DNA from: Mya arenaria
Taxonomy: Eukaryota; Mollusca; Bivalvia; Myida; Myidae
Direction: 5' to 3'
Length of the DNA stretch: 64,000 bases
NCBI RefSeq assembly: GCF_026914265.1
Contig: NC_069124.1
Span: 26,444,989-26,508,988 of the forward strand
Made by a program: the position numbers and the translations under genes. Of the stretch, positions 34,201 through 46,774 are shown one piece after another (positions within the stretch are counted from its first letter, which is position 1; each line of letters starts with the position of its first letter). Under the pieces are notes generated by a model. That model saw only the letters and a list, made by a program, of their open reading frames with translations, ran no database searches and was not told the DNA's origin.

Positions 34201-37030
34201 GCTGAGGTACCTGATAATTTATTTAACTTTTATAGAATAGCTGAAGTATCTGATGGTTGATCAGACTGTAAATAAACTAAAGATACCTGATGGTGGATCT
34301 GACTGTTAAAGAATAGCTGAGGTACCTGGCAGTGGAGCAGACAGCAAAAGTGTAGCTGAGGTGCATGATGGTGGAGCAGACTTTAAAAGAATAGCTGAGT
34401 TACTTGATGGCGGAGCAGCCTGTGTAATTAACGCTTACTTACCTGATGGTGGATCAGGCTGTTATCGACAGCTGAGGTACCTGCTGGTAGAGCAAACTTT
34501 AAAATGAAAGTTAAGGTATCTGATTGTGGATCAGACTGTTATAAAATAGCGGAGGTACCTGATGGTTGAGCAGACTGCAAAAGAAAAACTGAGGTACCCG
34601 ATGGTGGATCAGACTATTATAGAATAGCTGAGGAACCTGACGGTGGAGCAGACTGTAAAAGAATAGATGAAGTACATGATAGTTGAGCAGACTAAAATAG
34701 AATATCTTATGAACCTGGTGGGGAAACAGAATGCAATAGAAAATCTGAAGTACCTGATGGTGGAGCAGACTGTAATTAAATAGCTGAGGTACCTGATTGT
34801 GGAACAGCCTATAAAAATAGCTAAGGTATCTGATGGTGAATCAAACTAGTTTAGAAAAGCTGAAATACCTGATGGTGGAGCAGACTGTTATCGAAAAGCT
34901 GAGGTACCTGATGAAGGAGCAGACTGTTATTGAATAGCTGAGATACCTGATGGTGGAGCAGACTCTCCTAGAATAGCTGAGGTACCTGATTTTGGAGTAG
35001 ACTGTTATCGAATAGCTGAGGTATCTGATGGTGGGGCAGACCGTTATCGAACAGCTGAGGTATTTGATGCAGGAGCAGACTGCTATTCAATAGATGAGGT
35101 ACATAATGGTGGAGCAGACTGTTATATAATAAATGAGGAACCCGGCGGTTGAGCAGACTGTAATTTAAAAGCTTAGGTACCTGATGGTGGATCAGACGGC
35201 TATAAAATAGCTGAGGTTTCTGATGGTGGAGCAGACCGCAAAAGAAAAGCTGAGGTACCCGATAATGGATCAGACTGTTATAGAATAGCTGAGGAGCCTG
35301 ACGGTGTAGCCAACTGTAAAAGAATAGATGAAGTACCTGATAGATGAGCAGACTGAACTAGAATAGCTAATGTACCTGGTGGTGAAGCAGAATGTAATAG
35401 AATAGCTGAAGTACCTGATGGTGGAGCAGACAGTAATCAAATAGCTTAGGTACCTAATTGTGGCACAGACTATAAAAATAGCTAAGGTATCTGATGGTAG
35501 ATCAAACTAGTTTAGAAAATCTGAGATACCTGATGGTGGAGCAGACTGTTATCGAAAAGCTGAGGTATCTGATTCAGAAGCAGACTGTTATTGAATAGCT
35601 GAGGAACCTGATGGTGGAGCAGACTCTCCTAGAATAGCTGAGGTACCTGATTTTGGAGTAGACTGTTATCGAATAGCTGAGGTACCTGATGGTGGAGCAA
35701 ACTATAATCGATAAGCTGATGTACTTCATGGTTTAGTAGACTGTTATCGAATAGCTGAGGTACCTAATTGTGAAGCAGACTGTTATCGAATAGCTGAAAT
35801 ACCTGATGTAGAAGCAGGCTGTTATCGAATAGCTGAGGTACCTGATGGTGGAGCAGTCTGTTATGGAATAGCTGAGTTACCTTATGGATGAGTAGACTGT
35901 GATCAAATAGCTGAGCTACCAGATGGTGGAGCAGACTGTTATCGAATAGCTGATGTACCTGATGCAGGAGCAGACTGTTATCGAATAGCTTAGGTACCTG
36001 ATTGTGGAGCAGACTGTAATTGAAAAGCTGAGGTACATGATGATAGAACAGAATGTGCTTGAATAGCTGAAGTACCTGATGGTGGAGCAGAATGTAATAG
36101 ATTAGCTGATGTACCTGATGGTGAAGCAGACTGTAATCGAATAGCTGAGGTACATGATGATGGAACAGAATGTAATAGATTAGCTGATGTACCTGATGGT
36201 GAAGCAGACTGTAATCGAATAGCTGAAGTACCTGATGGTGGAGCAGAATGTAATAGATTAGCTGATGTACCTGATGATGGAGCAGAATGTAATAGATTAG
36301 CTGATGTACCTGATTGTGAAGCAGACTGTAATAGATTAGCTGAAGTACCTGATGGTGAAGCAGAACCTAATAGATTAGCTGATGTACCTGATGGTGGAGC
36401 ACAATGTAATAGATTAGCTGATGTACCTGATGGTGAAGCAGACTGTAATCGAATAGCTGAAGTACCTGATGGTGAAGCAGAATGTAATGGATTAGCTGAT
36501 GTACCTGATGGTGAAGCAGAACCTAATATATTAGCTGATGTACCTGATGGTGGAGCACAATGTAATAGATTAGCTGATGTACCTGATGGTGAAGCAGACT
36601 GTAATCGAATAACTGAAGTACCTGATGGTGGAGCAGAATGTAATGGATTAGCTGATGTACCTGATGGTGGAACACAATGTAATAGATTAGCTGATGTACC
36701 TGATGGTGAAGCAGACTGTAATCGAATAGCTGAAGTACCTGATGGTGGAGCAGAATGTAATGGATTAGCTGATGTACCTGATGGTGAAGCAGGCTGTAAT
36801 CGAATTGCTGAGGTGCATGATGATGGAGCAGACTGTAATCGTATAGCTGAAGTACCTGATGGTGGAGCAGACTGTTATCGAATAGCTGAGGTAGCTGATG
36901 GTGGATCAGAAAGCTATCGATAAGCTGTGTTACCTTATGGTAGAGCATATTGTAATAGAATAGCTGAGGTACCTGATATGGAGTAGACTGTAATATAATA
37001 TCTGAGGTATCTGATTGTATACAGACCGCC
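31224..37030. repeat. 39-bp minisatellite, about 150 units
   Basis: The unit is close to ATAGCTGAGGTACCTGATGG followed by TGGAGCAGACTGTAATAGA. It repeats about every 39 bases over 5.8 kb with many substitutions and few length changes. Because 39 is divisible by three, long open frames arise: AEVPDGGADCNRI per unit on the plus strand, and YYSLLHHQVPQLF on the minus strand. Frequent stops break them all and there is no splice or start context, so coding is unlikely. Larger duplications are visible, e.g. 31838-31960 recurs about 273 bases later (7 units) and 34812-34930 about 663 bases later (17 units). The last kilobase favours a two-unit 78-bp pattern. Confidence 0.95.
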
Positions 37031-40000
37031 ACCTTTAAAATACACCCAACCGCAATTGTGGCAACTGTGATCCGCACTCTTTGCTCCACCATCTTTCACG
37101 CATTGATTTGTTAGTTACTTTATTCTGGATCTAGAATGTTTAGCCTTATAATAATTGTGTGCCATTGATACCTAATCCATTCGAAAAATAGTCAGCCTTA
37201 CTTGGAGACAAGTTACTCTGCAATGGCAATAGCACTGGACAATACGGTAAACGATGCATAGTTATGATTTATAAATGCAAATTTCAATTGGAATCTTACC
37301 GTATCAGTGTGATCCCAATAACAAACATCTGAACATCAAATAATACGTTTCTAGGAACAACCAACAACCAAATGTGACTTCTTAAACTGTATGTTATGTC
37401 CACACTGGATTGTGAACTTCTACGAAAACTATTTTCGAATATTTTCTATTTTCGTCAAGTATTTCGTAAATACAAGTACAGTAAAATGTTAAGTTACATA
37501 ACCAACACTAAACAGTTTAACAAATAGAAACCCAAACAATCCATTTTGCATTATGTTTTTCGAGGGGAATACTTGAATTTTTTAACTCCACTAAGCATAT
37601 GTAACTTAAAATAAACAAGAGGGTCATGATGGCTCTAAATCGCTAAACTGAATGCAAGTTTTTAACATTTGTTTTTGTATGATAATAAATGAGTTTATTC
37701 GTTTATGAAGATGCAACTAGGGATCAAACTATGATCGAGTATTGTCAAATATTGGAGTGGTTACGGTCATCAGTGCACAACATTAACATTTGTTTTCAAA
37801 ACTATACACATGACCATTCCTTGCTGTATCTTAAACAATAAAATCCTAGTTCATAAGGACACAGTAACGCTCATCCGAGAAAACATTGATATTTGTTTTC
37901 AAAAGTGCACTCATGGACCAAATTTCACTGCTGTATCTTCAGAAAAAAAAACGTAGTTGATAAGTTAACAGTATAGCTCATTAAGGGACATAATTTGGAA
38001 CAAATTTGGGTGAAGGCCATTGTATAATGATACAAACAAAATATCAAGGGTCAAGGCCATGACTTGACTTGATTAATCATATTGTCAATTATTTAGTTAG
38101 CCTTTCCTTTGTAAGTTATTCGGTGAGCAATTAAAACCCTTATCTAAATAATTGCTAAGTACAAACTACATAAATAAAACAATAACTAGTATTTACACAT
38201 GTATATTGTGTAACAAACCGATTGCAAAATACAAGTCTAAATCTGCAAGTCTCTAGCTCATTAAACTTTTTGCATTTGTCATTGCCCGATACCAAAATAG
38301 CACTCGTGTACATGCTGTCTTTTTAATTCGCGCGCTTGCTATAAATGCATCCGTTGAATGTTGTTATTGAGTATTCCTGTTGCACCGCTTAGAAAATTTA
38401 GGTACAGGGTATTACGGTATTACGTCAAAGGCAGAATGATGCAGAACTTAAGACTGATGTTGCCATGTCAATAGACGATGTGCCGGCAGTCGGTGAAACG
38501 GAGGTTTCGTCGATAGAGACGGGCTCTGGGGCGGCCATCGCAGTCTCTCCAGTTTAATTATTGTATCGGTGTACGAAAGTTGCTTCTGGAGAAAAAATAC
38601 TATCTTAAAAAAAAATTGACCATGTTTCAATTGCGCATCAGATTTAAATGTGTTTAAAGACAAACAAGGATTTAAAATTAAGTGCACGAATATGCAATCC
38701 ATTAACAAATACCAGTTCAATGAATTTCATTAAAGAATAAACATTTTGACACACATTTGTTGTGCACGACACGCCGTAAATAATCTTTCAAAACAATATG
38801 ATTGATTGTAATGAAATGTAAACACTCGGATAGATCCATACAGAAATACCATATGAATTATAAAAAACCCATTAGTTTTGCAGTTAAAATCATCAAAGGA
38901 ACAAGTCTGAGTTACAATGTACGGCTTGAGAAATTAGAAATTAATATGTAAATAAATACATTTCGCATCGAACAATACTATAAAAGTAACACAAACTATT
39001 TATTTTATGTAATATAATGATATCAATTATATACCATTTACAATTTCACGATGATGTATATTTTGCAGATCCTTTCCGTAAGCATTAGTCAATTGAATAC
39101 AATACTCTTTGCTACGCATAGTTTAATATTCCTACAACACATATCCTTATTTATAACAATAAATTGGCAATTTTAATTTTTCATTTAATTTTCCCGCATT
39201 TCTAAGGGAAATGAGTCTTGTAACATCACGAACCGATAAAATGCATGTCGCTTATCGCAGGCACTTTACTTTGAGTGTTGGTTTTCATGCCCGTCTTCAA
39301 TAAGTTGTCTTAAGATGTATATGTTTATTACTTTATAGAACTGCTACATGTATTAATTATTGTATTGAAAATTAGTCCGTTTAGTTGTATTTGTTAAATA
39401 AATATCTTATTCTAGTTTCTGAAATTGTATTTTAGTACATTCTTTGAACCGAAGCTGTTCCGAGAGTCTCGTTAAAATCCTAAACAGTTACAGGATGGGT
39501 CGCATAAATGATGTTACAGTGCGTGAAACCATTAAATGACACCAACTTGTTGGACAGGTTAAAAAATGTTAATAAAATTCATATATTTATGTATCACCAT
39601 TTCTTGAATACCTGAACAGCCGAACAATGACGTGGAAGTTTATCTCGCTTTATGATGATTGCCTTGTTATTTAACATCCTCTTCAAGCTTTGAAAATATT
39701 TCAATGTCTCGTTACTGTATATCAAGGATAGTTCGTAGAGATAAATGCAATTTCCCTGTTGGCACCGATTTTTTTTTGTTTTCTAATATCCGATATAAAA
39801 TGTACGCAACTGTGTGTTTTGGGATGCCCTCGCTTGTTTGAAGAAACGTTCATATTATTTTGATCGCTCAAAGTTCAAGGGTGTGTTCTTACCTTAAAGA
39901 AAAAGCCTTACTCCCAAATAAGACTTACCACAATTAATTCAATTGTTTTAATGTATAAAAAAGGATGAATAAATATTAAAAAAAAACAATGATCTTCGTG

Positions 40001-40300
40001 AAGGATACCGAGTTTAATTTAAAAGAAAGGTGCCGACAACACGATATGTCTTCCTTGAGACAAGTAAATCTTTTAGCACTCACCAATCATTTAAAATTTG
40101 TGCGTTTTCAGCTATTCATTACACGGTTGCAATCTTGTTATCAGCAACTAATATTTTCAATAAATGCACTATTTAGTTAGTAGTTCATGGTTTATCATTC
40201 AAAAGTTATGTTTGTTAAATATTGATTATGAATTAGAGTGTCACTTAAAACCTTCCTGTCCACCTAAATGTCATTTTCACTCTGATTGTGAGAATGAATA
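37031..40300. repeat. Duplicated block, second copy (paralogue of 5.7-6.7 and 8.8-12 kb)
   Basis: Follows the minisatellite in the same order as block copy A and then continues into sequence matching copy B. It lacks the LINE of copy A, so at about 39290 it represents the empty site of that insertion. The end (39750-40300) also matches the inverted third copy at 63420-64000. Open frames at 38448-38720 and 39659-40379 have no family match. Confidence 0.68.
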
Positions 40301-40823
40301 TTCTTGCATACCGGACGTGTGTTTCCGGTCATGTGACCAGTGCTGGAAAAACCCGTCTTACATACCCCATGTAAGATGAGTCACGCGCCACTTCTTATTT
40401 CTTAAAGTGTATGTTTAATGAAAAGTATATTATGTCATTTCAAAAAAACGCAATCAAATATTTAAGTATGCAAGACTTTAATTAAAATTGAAAATAAATA
40501 ATCGTTAAAACGCGATTTTTAGAGGAACTATTTGACGTCAATAGTGATTTTAAATAACTGCGCTTTATGACGTCAGTAAACAACGTCGCACGCGCGTTTA
40601 TATAAAATGTACAAAAGTGCGTTTTCTACGTGAATTTTTCCACAAATTGATAGTTTTAGATATGCAAGAAAAAATATCAATCATGTGTTTCCGGTCCGGA
40701 TAAAAAATCCGACCCTCGGGCACGCTGCGTCTCCGGTAACTCGGCAAGCCTCGTTACCGGCTTACACGCGTGCCCTCGGGTCGAAGTTTTCTATCCGTAG
40801 CGAAAACACATGATAGATACTAA
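40301..40823. mobile_element. 523-bp hairpin-ended element, TA target duplication
   Basis: TA flanks it at 40299-40300 and 40824-40825. The matching position in the third block copy reads TGAATAAGTCATAT without an insert, giving a clean empty site. It begins TTCTTGCATACCGGACGTGT, carries two GACGTCA motifs, and ends in an inverted repeat (40700-40810) around CCGACCCTCGGGCACGC. Other copies are at 26868-27185, 44889-46770 (interrupted) and 47669-47935. No coding capacity. Confidence 0.82.
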
Positions 40824-40843
40824 TAAGTCATATCTACGCATAT

Positions 40844-41044
40844 TCACTTCCAGGTTAATTCCCAGCTTGAAATAAGGGTTTTCCACGGTAAATGATGGTC
40901 ATTGCTATCCCGAAATAATGAGTCACAACCAACGGCAGCCGCGCAAATATCGTCACTTGCTACCTCTATAGAAGCATTAATAAGTGTCGACTTTCCAGCA
41001 CCCGATTTGCCAACAACAGCTTTGTCTACAGCTATGTTTTCCAT
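40844..41044 (-). pseudogene. IRG P-loop fragment, copy 3 (Walker A intact)
   Basis: A 66-codon frame with VVGKSGAGKSTLINASIEV, then DDICAAAVGCDS, as in the G1-to-switch-I part of IRGs. It ends before any G3 DLPG or G4 motif, at LISSWELTWK-stop. It lies about 0.7 kb downstream of the locus 2 GTPase exon on the same strand, the same order as in locus 3. It is probably a relic of an adjacent IRG gene. A short functional product cannot be excluded because the frame is open. Confidence 0.6.
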
Positions 41045-41481
41045 CGATTCAAGTAGAAAAAGAATTTGTGTTCTAGTTCTTGCAAGAGGTCTTGCTAGAA
41101 CAACTGGTCGCTGTGTTTATTCAGTCTGTCCTTAAAAGAAAAAAGACATGTGCCGAGTCTTACACAAACGTACGATTAATATTTGAATACAAGTCGTCAA
41201 ATAGGCTCCGATGCATGTTAACATTGTGGCCAGAGAAATTTGAGAAACCGTGACTGTATGTACCATTGACGAGATGGGCTAGATACTGTTTTAACCCAGG
41301 ACAGATCTTACTATTACACTAATAATAATGACTATCTCGGAAATGTTCTAGAAATGTCTACAGTCATAGGAAAATTCGCCATGGTACTTTTATTTCTGGA
41401 AAAACTCATCTTACACCCCACATGTAAGTGTATATTACAAATATTTAACACTACAAAGATGAAATTTATACACAAGAGCAT

Positions 41482-41504
41482 GGTTAGGGTTAGGGTTAGG
41501 GTTA
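41482..41504. repeat. Interstitial telomere-type repeat (TTAGGG)
   Basis: Three and a half TTAGGG units. The matching place in locus 3 (near 57820 and 60565, inverted) has only one TTAGG-like stub between the same flanks, so the extra units were gained at locus 2. Confidence 0.85.
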
Positions 41505-43290
41505 TGATCGAAGAAGAACAACATTAACGCACACAAACACATTGAAATATTAAAACAAGAAGTGATGCTTAGTAACTAACAGTCGCACACGGTCATGAAT
41601 AAGCTGATTGACGGTTTAAATGTACTTGTTCTTATGTCTACCATAAAGAAAATATGGTGATATGATTAATTCAACAGAGCAGCGGTTTGTAAACACAAAC
41701 TGGTAAACTAATAAACACGATACATTGTACAAGTGTATGTTTGGCATTGTGAATCCTATTAAAGTCACTCGATTGAGGTACTTGTTTGGTTTACCACCCA
41801 TTGCTCGAACGCTTTGTTCACATTCTGAGCCTCTTTTTCGCACATGTTCAGCAAACGGTTTAATGTATAGAAACAAGCAGGAATGCTAGCCGCTGCAGAC
41901 ACTAAGTGTCCTAAAATGGGAATACTCCCTTTAAGCAGGCTCTCCAACGTTTCAGACAAAATGGTTTCAGCATACATCCTAAGAAAGCATCTCTTGACGC
42001 TAAGATAAAATGCGAAGTCATACCGATGTCCTTGTACAACGATTCCAGAGACATACCCATCTTTGCTGCCAGCTGCTCCATCGTTTCCTTATCTGTTCCC
42101 AATTGCAACTTGTAAAATCTCACTTCCGTCAGGAGTATTGCAACTTCACAAGCTAATCCAACTCCTGGAATCGGGGTAAGCGATCCAATTGAAGCAAGCA
42201 GTGCCTGGTATTTTATCCGCGAACGAAGCGTAGCTACCTTTTCCTTGAGTACGTTCGAACTTAGTGCCGATATCGAAAAGATCAATGATTGTTTTATGAG
42301 TGCGTCGACAATGAGTCTTTCCATCAATTTTTCATAATCAAACAGTCTTGTATCATAGTTGTCTATTAGGAAAATATTGCTTGAACCGACGCCTGCTGAT
42401 TTTAATTTGTCGGCTGTGTTGCTTCGAATTTCCTGGAGTAGCTTGTCTCGATTGTCTGAACGTGGGTGGGCTCTTTTGTCTGAGCTTATGTCAACGTCTA
42501 TTTTGGTTCTAACGAAATAGAAATGCTTTTTACGTTTTTCAATCTCGTTAACCAGCCAAAGGTCATTTTCCTTAAACCGACACTGTGTAATCAATATGAA
42601 GAAGTCGAAACTCTCAAACTGCACAGCTTCCAGGTAAGATTCTTTCGGAAATTTGGGGGTTCCTACACCAGGAAGGTCAGTAAACGATAATGTCTTCTGT
42701 CGTGCACTCATTACAGCCTACCTTTGCCGCTGTAGGATCGTCGCCACTTAGTCCAAGCATCGCATTTATAAAGGAGGACTTGCCTGATCCAGATTCACCA
42801 ATGATAGCAAACCGTATAATTATATTTTGCCAAAGGTTCAACTCTGAGCTGATCTTCTTCTGCAGAGCAGAAATCCCCCCTGTGCTAAGCGTTTCCTCAT
42901 ATTCCTTTTGCATTTCGTCAGACATGGTTATATGCCCAAAGGAATCCTAAAAGATGTAGAAAAGTTAAAAACAGCTACAAATAGATGAGTCAATTATTTA
43001 TGTCAAGCGTATTTTACATTAAGTAGTAATATATAACCAATTCAATAAGTTACATGGTTGAGTTATGCTGAAAGAAGATACAAAACCAATGCAAAGTCGA
43101 GCAAGCGCTGCATCTTATTTCTGGTGGAAAAACGCCATCAATTCTAGATATCTCAGTGATTCGCCCAAGATGTCCACTTGAAAGTTACGTTTAATGAAGA
43201 CAGTGTATTAATCGATAGGATGATATTATTTATATAGATAATATTTACATACCGTTGTATCCTCATCAGAACCATTCACCACGGCATTCG

Positions 43291-44469
43291 CTGAAACAGT
43301 AACATGTGTATATGCGAGAAACACTGCACATCGTAATAGAGTACAAGTATGTCCTTATCTTCAGTTGCATATCATAATTAGTTTTCGTTTCTAAATAAAT
43401 AGTGAATAATTGTTTGCTTCAGTGTAAGATCGTAATTTATATCACCGACCGAGCACCAAAAGTTTTATTTTAAGAGTGTTGTAGTCTTTTTTATCATATG
43501 CCTAAAATATGTAAAATTGTGTTGAATTGTAGTTTTTCAGAAAAGCGCAACAAATTGTACACGAACGTTACGCCGTCGTTGAAATTGTGTCACATCCCTG
43601 TGCGCGCTGAGTTAAAAAAATAAAACAGTGAAAAATATCAAAATGTATTTTACTGATCAATTTCAATAAACCACCGGAACATCGGACAGCGTATACGAGA
43701 TAGAGAATAACAGGAGGTTTCAGTGAGATATCGATTTTATTTCATCAAGTGAGCACCGAAAGTCATATTTCCACGAGTGGCAAAGCCAAAGCTGTTTCAA
43801 AACAGTGATATATCAAATTTATTTAATTGACCAATCTCTATAAACCACCAGAAAACATGAACTAAAATAGGGTTATTAGTACTGCGTTTTGATCCGGGAG
43901 GTTGTATTCCAGGCGAGTGAATTTTTCCGATTCGGATTTCACGAGGCGCAAGCCGAATCGGCAATAAACCGGCACAAAAGTTGAAGGAATTTGATACAGG
44001 GTCATCTAAGAAAGCTCCCTGTGAAGTTAAAATCGGGTCAGTGGCTTATGAAAACAAAATTTTCATCAGGTCAGTGGCTTATGAAAAGAAAATGTTCAAA
44101 GTGTTTCCTTTCGATTGCCATGGCAACCACAGTTCTGGATGGAACCACGTTTATTGAAATGAATCTGGAAGAGGAACCCAAGGAAGTTCCTGTGGAGTTG
44201 ATTGAAATAGTCCCAGTGGTTTAGGAAAAGTATTTGTTTGAAGGAAAATGTTGACGACGGACGGACGGACGGCCGGACACTCACTTATTATAATAGCTTA
44301 AGGCTACAAATAAACATATTTCAATTTAAGGTAATGTTTACTAGCACACAAACAAATCGTAAGGCTGATAAATGGACTTTTTTAATTTTGATACTGAACG
44401 TAACAAACTACTTGTAATGTTTGACTGGAGATTAAGACTCGAGTTAGAATATAAGAAATAATTGTGTTT
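43291..44469. other. IRG locus 2 intron, dispersed repeats
   Basis: 43300-43430 matches 58806-58950 inverted. 43440-43860 holds two related copies of a repeat containing GAGCACCnAAAGT and AATAAACCACC. 44255-44275 is a GGAC-rich run. The open frame at 43991-44224 is short, partly tandem (TCAGTGGCTTATGAAAA twice) and unrecognised. Confidence 0.5.
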
Positions 44470-44888
44470 TCTGCACAAAGTGGCGTCAGTATTTCTTGAT
44501 TCTACATAGTGGCGTCACGATTCTTGATTCTATAGAGTGGCGTCGGTATTCTTGATTCTACAAAATGGCGTAAGAAGTTTAAATTCTACACCGTAGCGTC
44601 AGGTATCTTAAATCAACAAAGTGGCATCATTATTCTTGGTTCTACGTTGTGGCGTCAGTATTCTTGATTCTGCATGGTGGCGTCAGTATACTTGATAATA
44701 CGAATCTACGTTAGTCTTCTTAACTCGACAAAGAGATGTCAGTATTCTTGATTATACATTGTAGCATCAGGATTCTCGATTCCTAAGCGTGGCATCAGAC
44801 TTTTCTTGGACCTACACAATGACGACAATTTTCTTCATTCTCCACAGTGGCGTTAGTATTTTATATTCTACATAGTTGCGTCATTATT
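44470..44888. repeat. 29-bp satellite array, left part
   Basis: Repeats of AGTGGCGTCAGTATTCTTGA plus TTCTACAT with many substitutions. The array is interrupted at 44889 by a mobile element and resumes near 46775. Confidence 0.88.
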
Positions 44889-44941
44889 CTTGCATACCGG
44901 ACATGTGTTTCCGGTCATGTGACCAGTGCTGGAAAAACCCA

Positions 44942-46373
44942 CAGGCAGCAGTTACGTTGACAGGACCCACCTTATGGCCACCCCCCTCTAAAAAAATAGT
45001 AAAAACAAGAGCTGTCACAGTATGTGATGAATGCCCCCGAATGTGACATTGAACAAGGTCAGTAGATGAAAAGTTGATCTTGCCTTTACGTGTCAAATAC
45101 ATATGGCAAGTTATTTTAAATTGCCTCTGAACATAAAAAATACCACCCATACTTGACAACCTACAATGTTATGTCCTTATATTCAGAATTCCCTTGTGAA
45201 TAAGCACTTAGTGTATCTTTCACCTTAGAGGTAGGGACTTGGGTCTTGCACACGACACGTCGTCTTCGTATGTGGAACACATGTAGCAGGTTATTTTAAA
45301 ATCTGTCCATACAAGAGAAAGTTACAGCCCGGACACGACAACCTATACTCTATGTCCTTGTATGCAGCACTCCATTGTGAATAAACACTAAGTGTGACCT
45401 TGACCTTTGAGGTAGGGACACGGGTCTTGCACGCGACACGACGTCTTGGTATGTGGAACACATTTGGCAAGTTATTTTAAAATCTGTCCATACAAGGGAA
45501 AGTTACAGCCGGGACACGACAACCTATACTCTATGTCCTTATATGCAGCACTCCATTGTGAATAAAAACTAAGTGTGACCTTGACCTTTGAGGTAGGGAC
45601 ACGGGTCTTGCACACGACACGTCGTCTTGGTATGTGGAACACATGTGGCAAGTTATTTTAAAATCTGTCCATACAAGGGAAAATTACAGCCCGGACACGA
45701 CAACCTATACTCTATGTCCTTATATGCAGCACTCCATTGTGAATAAACACTAAGTGTGACCTTGACTTCCATACAAGGGAAAGTTACAGAGCCGGACGGA
45801 CGGACGGATGGACGGACGGACGGACGGACGGACGGACAGACGGACGGACGGTGCGATATTAATATGCCCACCTTCGGGGGCATAAAAATAATTTCAAGAC
45901 CAAAAATGATTGGAACATGATCATTTATCATAAAAACATAAATATCAACCAAAAATTCCACTATTTGTTTCCCCCAATATTTACTTTTATTATGTAGTAA
46001 AGGTTGACATGTGAAGGCCCTCGTACGTAGGGTGGTGTTTTTGAAAAGCACGTAACTAACTTATTTTTCAACCAATTTTCTCCAAATAACTTGTCTCTGT
46101 CTTTGTTTATATGAACAAAGAGTAAATAAAAATCGATCCTTTTAATCTGGTTGAGCCAACGAGGATATCGAGCCATGAGATATCGAGCCAACGAGTTTCG
46201 ACTGTATAATAATAGTAAATATTGGGGAAAAAAATTAGTGGAATTTTTGGTTGATATTTATGTTTTTATGATAAATGATCATGTTCCAATCATTTTTGGT
46301 CTTGAATTTTTTTAAATATTTTTTTAGAGGGGGGTGGCCATAGGGTGGGTCCTGTCAACGTGCCTGCTGCCTG
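44942..46373. mobile_element. Long-inverted-repeat element with 11-bp target duplication
   Basis: Ends are CAGGCAGCAG...CGTTGACAGGACCCACC inverted at the right end. The direct flank GGAAAAACCCA is present at 44931-44941 and 46374-46384 and only once at the empty site near 40338. The inverted repeats extend inward to about 150 bp each once a further insertion (45004-45886) is discounted, including ATGATTGGAACATGATCATT on both sides. Duplications of 9-11 bp with long inverted repeats suggest a Mutator-like nonautonomous element; this class assignment is inference. Confidence 0.78.
45004..45886. mobile_element. Inner inserted repeat with 182-bp tandem units
   Basis: Runs from ACAAGAGCTGTCACAG with ATGCCCCCGAA to the inverted CTTCGGGGGCATAAAAA. 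It splits the left inverted repeat of the surrounding element. It contains about three units of 182 bp (45190-45780; GAGGTAGGGACACGGGTCTT) and a GGAC microsatellite (45790-45852). Similar GACCTTGACCTTTGA sequence is near 5560. No coding capacity. Confidence 0.7.
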
Positions 46374-46774
46374 GGAAAAACCCATCTGACACCACCCCCC
46401 CATGTAAGATGAGTCACGCGCAACAACGCGCCACTTCTTATTTCTTTTATTGTATGGTTTATGAAAAGTATATTGTGCCGTTTCAATAAAGAGCAAACAA
46501 ATATATATGTTTACAAGACTTCGATTTAAAATTGAAAATAAATAATCGTAAAAAATGCGATTTTTACTTATTCAAAATAACTACGCGCTATGACGTCAGT
46601 TAACAACGCCGCACGCGCTTTTTGGTGCAATTGTACAAAAGTTCGTTTTCAACGTCATTCTTTCCACAAATTGATAAATTTAGATACTCGGCAAACCTCG
46701 TTACAGGCTTACGCATGTGCCCACGGGTCGGATTTTTCTATCCGTACCGAATACACATGATAGATACTTATAAT

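Larger units (their letters stand above)
44889..46770. mobile_element. Hairpin-ended element interrupted by a second element
   Basis: Left piece 44889-44941 and right piece 46374-46770 together match 40301-40823. The right part has the TGACGTCAGT motif and the CCCACGGGTCGGATTTTTCT end. Everything between is a later insertion. It lies within the 29-bp satellite, which continues on both sides. Confidence 0.75.

Noticed and set aside
31224..37030. CRISPR-like direct repeats
   Set aside because: Units are contiguous with no unique spacers, and the genome is an animal's.
31519..37092. Long open frames (up to 209 codons) in the 39-bp array
   Set aside because: They follow from a unit divisible by three, occur on both strands, and all are broken by stops at random positions.
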